Assembly: GCF_001651855.1 (NCBI RefSeq)
Contig: NZ_LNQC01000062.1
Coordinates: forward strand, 36,138-100,137
Source: Sinorhizobium americanum
Lineage (GTDB): Bacteria > Pseudomonadota > Alphaproteobacteria > Rhizobiales > Rhizobiaceae
Direction: 5' to 3'
Length of the DNA: 64,000 nt
The notes beneath the pieces were generated by a model. It saw only the letters and a program-made list of their open reading frames with translations. It was not told the origin of the DNA and ran no database searches. The stretch's first letter is position 1, and the number at the start of each line of letters is the position of its first letter. This document shows, piece by piece, positions 21,587-29,464 of the stretch. The translations under genes and the position numbers were made by a program.

Positions 21587-22945
21587 TTATTTGATGGCGT
21601 CCCAGGCCTTCTGGACACCAGCCGCGACGTCGGCCGAGGACTTACCGCCGACATAGTCGACCATGCCGGTCCAGAGCGCGCCAGCACCGATCTTGCCGGG
21701 CATCAGGTCCGAACCGTCGAAGCGGAAGGTCGTGGCGTTGAGCAGGATCTCGCCCTGCTTCTTCAGCGGCGGGTTGCCGTAGACATCGACATTGACGCTC
21801 TTATAGGGCGTCAGGAAGCTCGTCTGGGCCATCCAGACCTCGTGCGCGATCGGCGTCTTCAGGAACTCGATGAAGGCGCGTGCAGCCGGTGTATCCTTGG
21901 TGATCATCGCAAGCGTACCGGCGCCGAGCACCGGGTTGCCCAGCTCCTTCTTGCTCTCATAGGGCGGCATGTAGAAGAAGTCGGCATCCTCGCCGACCAC
22001 CGTACCCTCCGGGAAGAAGGAGGGGATGAAGGAAGCCTGGTGGTGCAGATAGCACTTCGGCGGCGAGGCGAAGAGACCCTTCGGACTATCGCGGAAATCG
22101 GTGGAAGCAACCGCTGCCGCGCCGCCGTCGACGAACTTGTCGTTTCGCGCAAACCAGCCGAACTCATCGATAGCGCCGATCACTGCGGGGTCCGTGAAGG
22201 GAATCTCGTTCTTGACCCATTTGTCATAGACCTCGGGCGACTGCGTGCGCAGCATCAGGTCTTCGACCCAGTCCGTCGCCGGCCAGCCGGTGGCGCCGCC
22301 CGAGCCGAGACCGATGCACCAGGGCTTCTCGCCGTCAGCCGCAATCTTTTCGGTCAGGGCCTTCAGCTCTTCCATAGTCTTCGGCACTTCGTAGCCGGCG
22401 TCCTCGAAGTTCTCCGGGACGTACCAGACGAGCGACTTGACGTCGATCTTATAGGGGAAGGCATAGAGCGCCGCGGTGCCGTCCTTGCCGTTATAGGTGG
22501 AGAGGTCGACCCAGGACTGACCGGCGGCGTAGTTGTCGAGCAGCCATTGCTTGGTTTCGTCGCCGAGCGGCGTCAGGAGGCCCTTCGCGGCGAGGTCGGC
22601 GATCAGGCCCGGCTGCGGAAGGATCGCCACATCGGGCGGGCTGCCGGCCTGGGTGTCGATGACGATCTGCTGTTCGTAGTTCTCGGAAGAGGAATACTTG
22701 ACCTCGACGCCCGTCGCCTCGACGAAATAGGCAAACACGCTCTTGAACAGAGCCTCGTCCTCGCCTCGCCAGGGACCGAAGATCGTCAGCGTCTGGCCCT
22801 TAAGGTCGTGCCCCTTCTTGAACTCCTCGAAGCTTCCCCAATTGAACTTCGATTCCTCGCCCGGCTTGAACTTCAGGTCGGCAGCGCTGGCGGCCCCTGC
22901 AAGCAAAGCGAGCGCAGCGACGCCAATCAGCAATGATCTCTTCAC
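21587..22945 (-). CDS. aglE: Alpha-glucoside ABC transporter substrate-binding protein
   Basis: 452 residues. A cleavable signal peptide occupies residues 1-21 (MKRSLLIGVAALALLAGAASA), followed by a mature extracellular solute-binding family 1 protein. It captures alpha-glucosides in the periplasm and delivers them to AglFG-K. It is the first gene of the agl operon, with a LacI-type palindrome 66 bp upstream of its start. Binding proteins are normally made in excess over permeases, and the repeat after this gene may help with that. Confidence 0.95.
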   Translation of the reverse strand: MKRSLLIGVAALALLAGAASAADLKFKPGEESKFNWGSFEEFKKGHDLKGQTLTIFGPWRGEDEALFKSVFAYFVEATGVEVKYSSSENYEQQIVIDTQAGSPPDVAILPQPGLIADLAAKGLLTPLGDETKQWLLDNYAAGQSWVDLSTYNGKDGTAALYAFPYKIDVKSLVWYVPENFEDAGYEVPKTMEELKALTEKIAADGEKPWCIGLGSGGATGWPATDWVEDLMLRTQSPEVYDKWVKNEIPFTDPAVIGAIDEFGWFARNDKFVDGGAAAVASTDFRDSPKGLFASPPKCYLHHQASFIPSFFPEGTVVGEDADFFYMPPYESKKELGNPVLGAGTLAMITKDTPAARAFIEFLKTPIAHEVWMAQTSFLTPYKSVNVDVYGNPPLKKQGEILLNATTFRFDGSDLMPGKIGAGALWTGMVDYVGGKSSADVAAGVQKAWDAIK

Positions 22946-23010
22946 GGTCTGGTCCTCCCCAAAAAGAAACCCGGGCGTTGCGCCGCGGGTGGATCGTCAA
23001 GGCGCATGAT

Positions 23011-23024
23011 TCAAAGCGCTTTGA
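23011..23024. promoter_or_regulatory. AglR operator candidate 1 (aglE promoter)
   Basis: The 14-bp perfect palindrome TCAAAGCGCTTTGA, a LacI/GalR-type operator with the central CG typical of this family. It lies 66-79 bp upstream of the aglE start. Its 12-bp core CAAAGCGCTTTG is repeated at 23216-23227 next to aglR. Assignment to AglR is by adjacency. Confidence 0.8.
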
Positions 23025-23215
23025 GTTTGCCAACACTCCATTGCCGCCGCGAAAGAGTCAAGAGCTTTCCTCCGGTCGCTCGCTGCACCGCAATATTTTG
23101 CCTTGCGGCATGGTTTTGCAGCGCAAAATGGCGGTTTCCTGCTTTTTCCTGCGCAGAACGGGTGGTATCAGGACAAGTGAGCGCTTGCCCAAAGGAACTA
23201 AATAAAGTGGATATC

Positions 23216-23227
23216 CAAAGCGCTTTG
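23216..23227. promoter_or_regulatory. AglR operator candidate 2 (aglR leader)
   Basis: The perfect palindrome CAAAGCGCTTTG, ending 14 nt before the aglR ATG, just upstream of its ribosome-binding site (GAGAGGAAA). Its core is identical to the site at 23011, and the centres are 204 bp apart. It suggests autoregulation and possible looping across the divergent promoter. Confidence 0.78.
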
Positions 23228-23241
23228 AGAGGAAATCGGCC

Positions 23242-24273
23242 ATGGCGGTCAATCTGAAGCAGCTGGCGGAGATCCTCGGTCTTTCCCAAACGACCGTCAG
23301 CCGCGCACTCAACGGCTATCCGGAAGTCAACGCGGAAACACGGCAAAGGGTGTTGCAGGCGGTGCGGGAGACCGGCTACCGGCCGAATCGTGCCGCCCAG
23401 CGGCTGGCAACCGGCAAGGCCTATTCGATCGGGCTCGTCATGCCGATCGCGGCCGGCATCGATTCGGACATCCATTTCGGCGAGTTCCTCGCCGGCCTTG
23501 CAGAGGAGTCGGTGAAGCACGACTTCCATTTCGTCCTCAATCCGAGCGCGCCGGACGACGAGGAGGCAACGTTCCGGCGGCTGGCGGCAAGCGGCAATGT
23601 CGACGCGGTGTTCCTCGCCTATATGCGCCCCAACGATCCGCGCATTCCCATGCTGAAGGCGCTCTCGATCCCCTTCGTCGTCCACGGCCGGTCGATCGGA
23701 GGGCCGCGCGACTATCCGTTCCTCGACGTCGACAACACCCAGGCCTTCTACGACGCCACCAAGCTTCTTCTGCAGCTCGGCCATCACCGGATCGCGCTGA
23801 TCAACGGGCCGGACTATCTCGCCTTTTCCATCCGCCGGAAAAAGGGGGTGACGCGGGCGCTCACCGAATGGGGCCTCGGCCTCGACGAAGAACTCGTCCA
23901 TCATTCGGTGATGGCCGACGAATACGGCTATCGAAGCATGCAGCACTTTCTTGAACGGCCCGACCCGCCGACGGCGGTGCTTTGCTCAAGCACGGTGCTG
24001 GCGCTCGGCGCGGTGCGCGCGATCAACCGGGCGGGGCTGGCCATCGGCAGCGACATCTCGGTCATCGCCCATGACGACGTCCTGCCGATGCTGAAGCCGG
24101 AGAACTTCAGCGTGCCGCTGACGACCACCCGCTCATCGCTGAGGGCTGCCGGCGCGCGCATCGCGACTCGGCTGATCGGCGGGATCATCGGCCGCGGCGA
24201 CTATCCGGAACAGGAACTCTGGCGCGCCGAGCTGATCGTGCGCGCTTCGACCGGACCCGCCCCGGGCCGGTAG
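23242..24273 (+). CDS. aglR: LacI-family regulator of the alpha-glucoside operon
   Basis: 343 residues. The N-terminal LacI helix-turn-helix is at about 4-50 (LKQLAEILGLSQTTVSRALN, then a hinge ending GYRPNRAAQRLATG). A sugar-binding effector domain follows. It diverges from aglE, and both promoters carry the same palindrome, consistent with an alpha-glucoside-responsive repressor that also controls itself. It converges on folD 17 nt downstream. Confidence 0.94.
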   Translation: MAVNLKQLAEILGLSQTTVSRALNGYPEVNAETRQRVLQAVRETGYRPNRAAQRLATGKAYSIGLVMPIAAGIDSDIHFGEFLAGLAEESVKHDFHFVLNPSAPDDEEATFRRLAASGNVDAVFLAYMRPNDPRIPMLKALSIPFVVHGRSIGGPRDYPFLDVDNTQAFYDATKLLLQLGHHRIALINGPDYLAFSIRRKKGVTRALTEWGLGLDEELVHHSVMADEYGYRSMQHFLERPDPPTAVLCSSTVLALGAVRAINRAGLAIGSDISVIAHDDVLPMLKPENFSVPLTTTRSSLRAAGARIATRLIGGIIGRGDYPEQELWRAELIVRASTGPAPGR

Positions 24274-24289
24274 AGACGGAACTTCGTCG

Positions 24290-25189
24290 TCAGAACTTCG
24301 GCGGCTTGCGACCGGCCCTGCGGTAGGCGGCGATGATCGTGTTCGCCATCAGCATGGCGATCGTCATCGGCCCGACGCCACCCGGAACAGGCGTGATGAC
24401 GCTTGCGACCTTGGCACAGTCCTCGAAGGCAACGTCGCCGACAAGCTTCGTCTTGCCCTCGCCGCGCTCCAGCGCCGGGACGCGGTTGATGCCGACATCG
24501 ATGAGCAGCGCGCCGGGTTTCACCCAATCCGCCTTCACCATTTCCGGCCGGCCGACCGCCGCGACCAGAATATCGGCGTTGCGGCACACGGCCGGTAGAT
24601 CCTTGGTGCGCGAATGTGCGGTCGTCACCGTCGCATTGGCAGCGAGCAGCAGCGCCGACATGGGCTTGCCGAAGAGATTGGAGCGGCCGATGACGACGGC
24701 GTTCAGCCCGGAGAGGTCTTCCCCATGGGTACGGCGCACGAACACCATAGCGCCGGCCGGGGTGCAGGAGACCAGACCGCCCTCGAGATCGCCGGTCGCG
24801 ACCTTGCCCGCATTGACGACATGCAGCCCGTCGACATCCTTTTCAGGGAGGATCGACTGGATGATCGGTTCCGATTGCAGATGTTTCGGCAGCGGCAGCT
24901 GGACAAGAATGCCGTGGATCGCCGGATCTGCATTGAGTTCGGCGACGAGCGCCGCCAGCTCCTCCTGCGAGGTCGCCTCGGGCAGCGTGTGCTGGACGGA
25001 GAGGAAACCGCATTCCTTGGCCATCCGGCTTTTCGCCGACACATAGGCATGGCTCGCCGGATCGTCGCCAACGATGACCACCGCGAGGCCGGCCCGGACG
25101 CCTGCCTCCGTCTCCAGCGTCCTGGTGGCGGATTTCACGGTTTCGATGACCGAAGCGGCAACGGCCTTGCCATCAATCACAGTCGTCAC
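24290..25189 (-). CDS. folD: Bifunctional methylenetetrahydrofolate dehydrogenase / cyclohydrolase
   Basis: 299 residues from a GTG at 25189, chosen because CCGGGAGATACGCC precedes it and because it gives the family N-terminus ([10 protein letters not shown]). The enzyme interconverts 5,10-methylene-, methenyl- and 10-formyl-tetrahydrofolate. QLPLPKHL and [21 protein letters not shown] are the two FolD signatures. It is a stand-alone cytosolic housekeeping gene, convergent with aglR. Confidence 0.95.
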   Translation of the reverse strand: MTTVIDGKAVAASVIETVKSATRTLETEAGVRAGLAVVIVGDDPASHAYVSAKSRMAKECGFLSVQHTLPEATSQEELAALVAELNADPAIHGILVQLPLPKHLQSEPIIQSILPEKDVDGLHVVNAGKVATGDLEGGLVSCTPAGAMVFVRRTHGEDLSGLNAVVIGRSNLFGKPMSALLLAANATVTTAHSRTKDLPAVCRNADILVAAVGRPEMVKADWVKPGALLIDVGINRVPALERGEGKTKLVGDVAFEDCAKVASVITPVPGGVGPMTIAMLMANTIIAAYRRAGRKPPKF

Positions 25190-25544
25190 GGCGTATCTCC
25201 CGGTTTGTCCTCGACGCGCCACACTCTAGCTGGCGCCGCTTTGCGCAATTGCCTGCAAGCGCCCTATGCTGTTCCAAACGCATAAATGCAAGGGCCCAAG
25301 GGAACCGCAACGCCATTCGGCGCATTTCCTTGCACCGTTGAAAGGCCGGGCGTTCCGTTGACGGGAGCTTGAGAGTTCGATCGCATGGCAGGCGGCCGCT
25401 TGGACCCACTCGCGAGGGATCGTCACCGGCCCCGTCGGAATCACGCGGGCCAGTCACGCTCCGGCCGCGAACGTGATAGACTCACGTTCCGATTCACTTC
25501 GAAGATTGTTTTATTGCTTGCCTTTAGCTGCGCGGGTTTTGTCT
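25190..25544. other. Intergenic region folD / glycosyltransferase
   Basis: 355 bp between the divergent folD and glycosyltransferase genes. It should hold both promoters. Short open frames here (for example 25173-25457 minus) have no ribosome-binding site or recognisable content. No clear repeat was found. Confidence 0.4.
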
Positions 25545-26528
25545 ATGTCGCCGACCGGTGAGGATATTTCGATCCACTTCCAGAGCGAACGGGAGAATGC
25601 GGCGGATATTGAGCTCGTCGTCGTGGTCCCGACCTGGCGCCGCCCGGACCATCTCGTCAAGACGTTGAAGACCATCGTCTCTCAACGGCCCGACGTTCCG
25701 TACGCGACCGTGGTGGCTGAAAACGATCCGAACGGTCTTGGCGGTGCCGAAGCGGCAAAGCGCTTCTTTCTCGAACACCGGTCGGATTCGACGGTGATCG
25801 TCGCCCATCGGCGAGGTCACAGCCATGCATGCAATGCCGGTTGGGCAGCAGCCCTCGACAACTATCCGAACCTGCGCGCCATAGCTGTGATCTACGACGA
25901 TGCGGTTGCCGCTCCCGAATGGCTGGATGGCCTTGTTGCCGTTCAGGAGGGCCACGCGGCAGACATCGTCGGCGGGCCGCAGCTACCGGTCTTCGAAGAT
26001 CCGGATGCGCAGAAATGGAAGCATCATCCCATCTTTTCGCCCCACTACGATGCCACCGGGCCGGTGCCGCGGCTATTTTCCGCCGGCAACGTCCTCATCA
26101 CGCGAGCGGTGCTCGATGCCATGCCGCGGCCGTTTCTGAACCCGGCCCTCAATTTCGCCGGCGTCGGCGACGGGGATTTCTTCAATCGATGCCGGGCGAA
26201 GGGCTTCTCCTTTGCCTGGGCGGCAGAGGCTTGGGTGGCGGAAACAGTTCCGCGAGACCATACGACCGCCTCCTGGATCCGCGCCCGCAGTCTCGAACAG
26301 GGGGCGATTTCAACGCTGCTCGAACATCAGCGAGACGCGACGTTCGCCGGGCGGTTGCGAACGCTCGGCAAATCGGTCGGGCTGATCGCAGCGTCGCTGC
26401 CGCGCGGCCTCAAGCTATGGTCGGAAACCGGCCTTGCCATGGCAAGCCTTTACCCCTTCCATGTGGCGGTCGGTCGACTGACGGCCAGGATCGGCCGTGC
26501 CGATGAACAGTACCGCGGAAGGACTTGA
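25545..26528 (+). CDS. Glycosyltransferase family 2 protein
   Basis: 327 residues from the ATG at 25545; a GTG 24 codons upstream (25473) is possible, and neither has a strong ribosome-binding site. The GT-A fold begins with VVVVPTWRRPDHLVKTLKTI. The DxD-like position is IYDDAVAAPEWLDGL, and an acceptor-side GVGDGDFFNRCRAKG motif follows. It probably transfers a sugar during surface polysaccharide or glycolipid synthesis, but there is no polysaccharide cluster around it. It sits at the left edge of the motility cluster, converging on the last flagellar gene. Confidence 0.78.
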   Translation: MSPTGEDISIHFQSERENAADIELVVVVPTWRRPDHLVKTLKTIVSQRPDVPYATVVAENDPNGLGGAEAAKRFFLEHRSDSTVIVAHRRGHSHACNAGWAAALDNYPNLRAIAVIYDDAVAAPEWLDGLVAVQEGHAADIVGGPQLPVFEDPDAQKWKHHPIFSPHYDATGPVPRLFSAGNVLITRAVLDAMPRPFLNPALNFAGVGDGDFFNRCRAKGFSFAWAAEAWVAETVPRDHTTASWIRARSLEQGAISTLLEHQRDATFAGRLRTLGKSVGLIAASLPRGLKLWSETGLAMASLYPFHVAVGRLTARIGRADEQYRGRT

Positions 26529-26536
26529 GTACGTCC

Positions 26537-27103
26537 TCAGTGGCCGCTTGTCGCCTTCACCGCTCCTTCGGGGATTTTGTCGGCAGCGACCTTGCCATTC
26601 CTGTCGACGACGGCGACCGGCTCCTTATAGGGCCTGTCCTCGCCATTCGCGGCGCGCTTCATGTCGTCCTTGCCCAGATATTCGAGCTGTTCGACCAAGA
26701 CTTCGGTGATGACCTCGCCCCCGAGCTTCGTGTTGAGGCCGTCCTTGACGGCGACCTTGAAGCTCGGCAGGTCGAAGCTGCCGGTGTCGGCGACATCGAC
26801 GAACCGCGAGCCGACGAGCATGTCGTAGAGCTCGTCGGTCACGATCTGGCGAAGCGGTGCGTGGAGCTTCGCTATCCCTTCCCGCGTCGCCGAAAAGGAC
26901 AATTTTGCCAGGAAGTAGCCCTGGACCGCGCCGTCCTCGATCACCGGGATGGTGATGATCTCTCCCGGAACATATTCCTCCGATGCCCGCCTGTCGGCCT
27001 CGGCGTCCGAGAGAACAGGCGCCGAGGCGTACTGCATCGAGAAATAGACGGATCCGAGCGTCACGGCGCAGACCCAAACCCCGGTGAGGACAAGCTTCAG
27101 CAT
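26537..27103 (-). CDS. Membrane-anchored protein of unknown function ending the flagellar cluster
   Basis: 188 residues. An N-terminal uncleaved anchor or signal is at about 3-22 (KLVLTGVWVCAVTLGSVYFS). It is followed by an extracytoplasmic domain with PGEIITIPVIEDGAVQGYFLAKLSF, reminiscent of FliL-like or other periplasmic domains but not assignable. Its start overlaps the stop of the upstream FlgN-like gene. This last position in the cluster suggests a flagellar role. No named family is recognised. Confidence 0.72.
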   Translation of the reverse strand: MLKLVLTGVWVCAVTLGSVYFSMQYASAPVLSDAEADRRASEEYVPGEIITIPVIEDGAVQGYFLAKLSFSATREGIAKLHAPLRQIVTDELYDMLVGSRFVDVADTGSFDLPSFKVAVKDGLNTKLGGEVITEVLVEQLEYLGKDDMKRAANGEDRPYKEPVAVVDRNGKVAADKIPEGAVKATSGH

Positions 27104-27471
27104 CAGAAATCGCTATAGCGGAATTGCGCTTCGGTGTAGATGCCGTCCGCATCGGCGTCCTGAGCGGCGGTCTTCAGGAGATCGACGACCGAGCGCACGG
27201 CTTCGAGATGCGCTTCGACCTTCTGGGCGTTGAGCTTCAGCTTCTGCCTGAGATGGCGCGTCTGCGATGCGAAGGACGGCGAGATTTCGCCCGGCCCGGC
27301 GGCTCGATGCAACATTGTCAGTTCGTAAAGGCAGCGGCTCTTGTGCGCGTTCGACGTCTTGATGTCGAATTTCGGGTCCACGCCGATGCGGCTGTTCTCG
27401 TTGTCGATGATCATCTCCAACCGGCCAAGAACGTTCTGTATCCGCAGATCGTGGGATGCCACAGCTTCCAT
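27103..27471 (-). CDS. Putative flagellar export chaperone, FlgN-like
   Basis: 122 residues, almost wholly helical by composition, with heptad-like stretches (LRQKLKLNAQKVEAHLEAVR, then SVVDLLKTAA). FlgN proteins are short helical chaperones for the hook-filament junction proteins FlgK and FlgL, which are encoded in this same cluster. No other FlgN candidate is seen here. The assignment is by size, fold appearance and position; it could instead be another secretion accessory protein. Its stop overlaps the next gene's start. Confidence 0.5.
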   Translation of the reverse strand: MEAVASHDLRIQNVLGRLEMIIDNENSRIGVDPKFDIKTSNAHKSRCLYELTMLHRAAGPGEISPSFASQTRHLRQKLKLNAQKVEAHLEAVRSVVDLLKTAAQDADADGIYTEAQFRYSDF

Positions 27472-27538
27472 AAATCAACTCCCGAATTATGCGTTTCAGG
27501 GAAGGCAGCCTACAAAGGCGCAAGCCGTCCCGACCAAA

Positions 27539-28084
27539 TTATGCCTGGTTCTTCTTCTCGTCGGCGGTCAGCAGCCCGGCATTGCGCTCGAATTCGTGAA
27601 CCATGCCGGCGGCGAGGTTGCTCGTATCGTCGTCAAGCCGCGCATTGGCGCGTTCGGCCGGATCGCTGCCGACCATCCGGTCGGCTATGCCGATGCCGCC
27701 GCCGTCAGCCAGCACGTTGGCAATCTGCTCCGCCATCATGCCTTTCCAGACCTCGCCTGACGTGCCCTTGCCGAAGACGTTCTCGCTTTCGCTCGGCAGC
27801 ATCGACTTGACGAAATTCTGCAGCACCATCGCCTCGAACTTGCGGTAGGTCTCCGGCACCTTCTTCGGTTCGACCCGGTTGCCGATGTCGCCGAGACCGG
27901 TCGATCCATCCGAGGAATTCAGCACCGAAACCGCAGCGGCGAAGCCCTTGCCGTTTTCCGCAAGGCTTGTGGCCTGAAAGGCGGCGCGATTGGACTTGAG
28001 CCGTGCCTGCGCCTCCTGGACTTCCGCCGGATCGGCCGCGCGGACGACGTCCAACACCAGATCGCTGGGCGGGGAAATAGCCAT
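27539..28084 (-). CDS. flgJ: Rod-binding protein, FlgJ N-terminal domain only
   Basis: 181 residues from the ATG at 28084, preceded by GAGAGGATCTGAC. The C-terminal half contains the rod-binding domain (KFEAMVLQNFVKSMLPSESE, then VWKGMMAEQIANVLADGGGIGIADRM). It lacks the muramidase domain found in enterobacterial FlgJ, as in other alphaproteobacteria. It should cap or scaffold the growing rod in the periplasm and needs a separate peptidoglycan hydrolase; the lytic transglycosylase at 38166-38729 is a candidate partner. Confidence 0.82.
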   Translation of the reverse strand: MAISPPSDLVLDVVRAADPAEVQEAQARLKSNRAAFQATSLAENGKGFAAAVSVLNSSDGSTGLGDIGNRVEPKKVPETYRKFEAMVLQNFVKSMLPSESENVFGKGTSGEVWKGMMAEQIANVLADGGGIGIADRMVGSDPAERANARLDDDTSNLAAGMVHEFERNAGLLTADEKKNQA

Positions 28085-28183
28085 GTCAGATCCTCTCGAG
28101 GCGGCTGCCCTCTGTCTTGTCACACGGGCAGCGCAATCAGTGCAAACCGGAGGACCTTTTCGACGGCCCGCCCGGAAACCTCA

Positions 28184-28597
28184 CTATCGCCCCTCAACCT
28201 TACCGGAAGCTGGCGCGTAACCGGCGACATGCTGATCGATGAGGTCGAGCACCTGATTGTCGTCCGCCTCGCGGTCTTCCGCCATGCGCGCCTCCTTCAT
28301 GCTCTCCTCCAGTCGATCGCCTTTCGCACGCTCCTTCAGCATGCGCGCCTCGTGCACCTGCTGAATGCCGAGCAGCATCTGGTCCTTCTGCATCAGTCGG
28401 CCGAGCTGGGAGGCATAGTGGCCCGAGAAGACGCGGTGCATGGGATGGGCCGAGCCCATGGCGTCGACGACGACATCGATCGTCTCGGCCAGGACGCCAC
28501 GCTGGCGGGCCGTCTCGGCAAGCTCGCTTTCGGCCATCCGCTCGAGGTGCCGCTGCACGTCGACCAGGCGTTTCAATTTATCCGATCGCGCTTTCAT
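28184..28597 (-). CDS. Coiled-coil protein, possible FliJ equivalent
   Basis: 137 residues, charged and helical, with two long coiled-coil-like stretches (about 1-35 and 70-115; SDKLKRLVDVQRHLERMAES). It has no membrane span. FliJ proteins are about 140 residues with this two-helix coiled coil and connect the FliI ATPase to FlhA. The gene lies just after fliR in reading direction, separated by a RIME-type repeat. No other FliJ was found in the window. The assignment is tentative. Confidence 0.55.
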   Translation of the reverse strand: MKARSDKLKRLVDVQRHLERMAESELAETARQRGVLAETIDVVVDAMGSAHPMHRVFSGHYASQLGRLMQKDQMLLGIQQVHEARMLKERAKGDRLEESMKEARMAEDREADDNQVLDLIDQHVAGYAPASGKVEGR

Positions 28598-28617
28598 CGC
28601 CTTCCTCTTCTAAGGCG

Positions 28618-28716
28618 CGTCGCATTCAACCGTGTTGATGCGACCTGTTTCAGGTCATGGTTTGGTGCATGTCGTTCGCGCAAACCGCTGCACACTTTTG
28701 CGCGACATGCACTAGC
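28618..28716. repeat. RIME-type palindromic repeat overlapping the fliR stop
   Basis: Imperfect inverted repeat. GTGCATGTCG-ttc-GCGCAAA (28665-28684) pairs with TTTTGCGCGACATGCAC (about 28696-28712), preceded by a small GACCTG/CAGGTC palindrome near 28642. It ends ACTAG, where CTA (28712-28714) is the fliR stop codon on the minus strand. The arrangement parallels the aglK repeat although the arm sequence differs. Confidence 0.6.
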
Positions 28717-29464
28717 CGCCCTGCATCACCGGCGCGAAGCCGTCGGCGAACAGGCGCAGCATCGCCGCCACGCCGAGATAGAGCAGGAACAGGCCGCCCA
28801 TGATCAGATAGGGCTGGGAAATGAAGTAGACCGGAACCTGCGGGGCAAGCTTGTTCACCATGCCGATCGCCACGTTGAAGAGCAGACCGTAAATCACAAA
28901 GGGGCTCGCCAGGCGCAGCATGATCATGAAGGTCTGCCCGAGCGAATTCGAAAGCGTGATCAGCATGCCCTGCGGATCGAAGCCGATGCCGATCGGCATT
29001 GCGCGATAGGACTGCGCGATGGCCTCGAAGATCACGTGGTGGAAGTCGAGCATGAAAAGAAGCATCAGGCCGGCGAAGCTGATCATGCTGGTGAGCTGGT
29101 TTTCCGCGGTCTCCTCGAGCACGTCGGTCGCCGGCGGCGGGTTGAAGCCGATCAGCATGGTGATTGCCGTCCCGGCAAATTGCAGGCCGAGCACGTAGTA
29201 GCGTGCCACGAGACCAATGACGGCGCCGATGACGCTCTCGGTCGCGATGAGATAGATGTAGCTGTGGCCCTTGTCGGCGACCGCCGGATAGATGTCGGTC
29301 CACATGATCGGCAGGATGGCCATTGAGAGCGCTACGGCGATGAACAGCCGCACCTGCATGGGGACGCGCGCTGTCGAGAATCCCGGCATGATCATGATGC
29401 AGCCGCCGATCCGGCAGAATGCCGCGAACAGCGCCAGCACCGTGCCCTCGGGGTCGGTGATCAT
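28712..29464 (-). CDS. fliR: Flagellar biosynthesis protein FliR
   Basis: 250 residues with about six hydrophobic segments and the FliR motif region around [17 protein letters not shown]. FliR is part of the FliPQR export gate in the basal-body membrane. Its ATG overlaps the flhA stop by 4 nt (ATGA), so both are co-translated. The stop codon lies in a repeat element, which may insulate it from the genes downstream. Confidence 0.94.
   Translation of the reverse strand: MITDPEGTVLALFAAFCRIGGCIMIMPGFSTARVPMQVRLFIAVALSMAILPIMWTDIYPAVADKGHSYIYLIATESVIGAVIGLVARYYVLGLQFAGTAITMLIGFNPPPATDVLEETAENQLTSMISFAGLMLLFMLDFHHVIFEAIAQSYRAMPIGIGFDPQGMLITLSNSLGQTFMIMLRLASPFVIYGLLFNVAIGMVNKLAPQVPVYFISQPYLIMGGLFLLYLGVAAMLRLFADGFAPVMQGG

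Noticed and set aside
25173..25457. 94-codon minus-strand frame upstream of folD
   Set aside because: No ribosome-binding site and shadow-like composition; overlaps the folD start in another frame.
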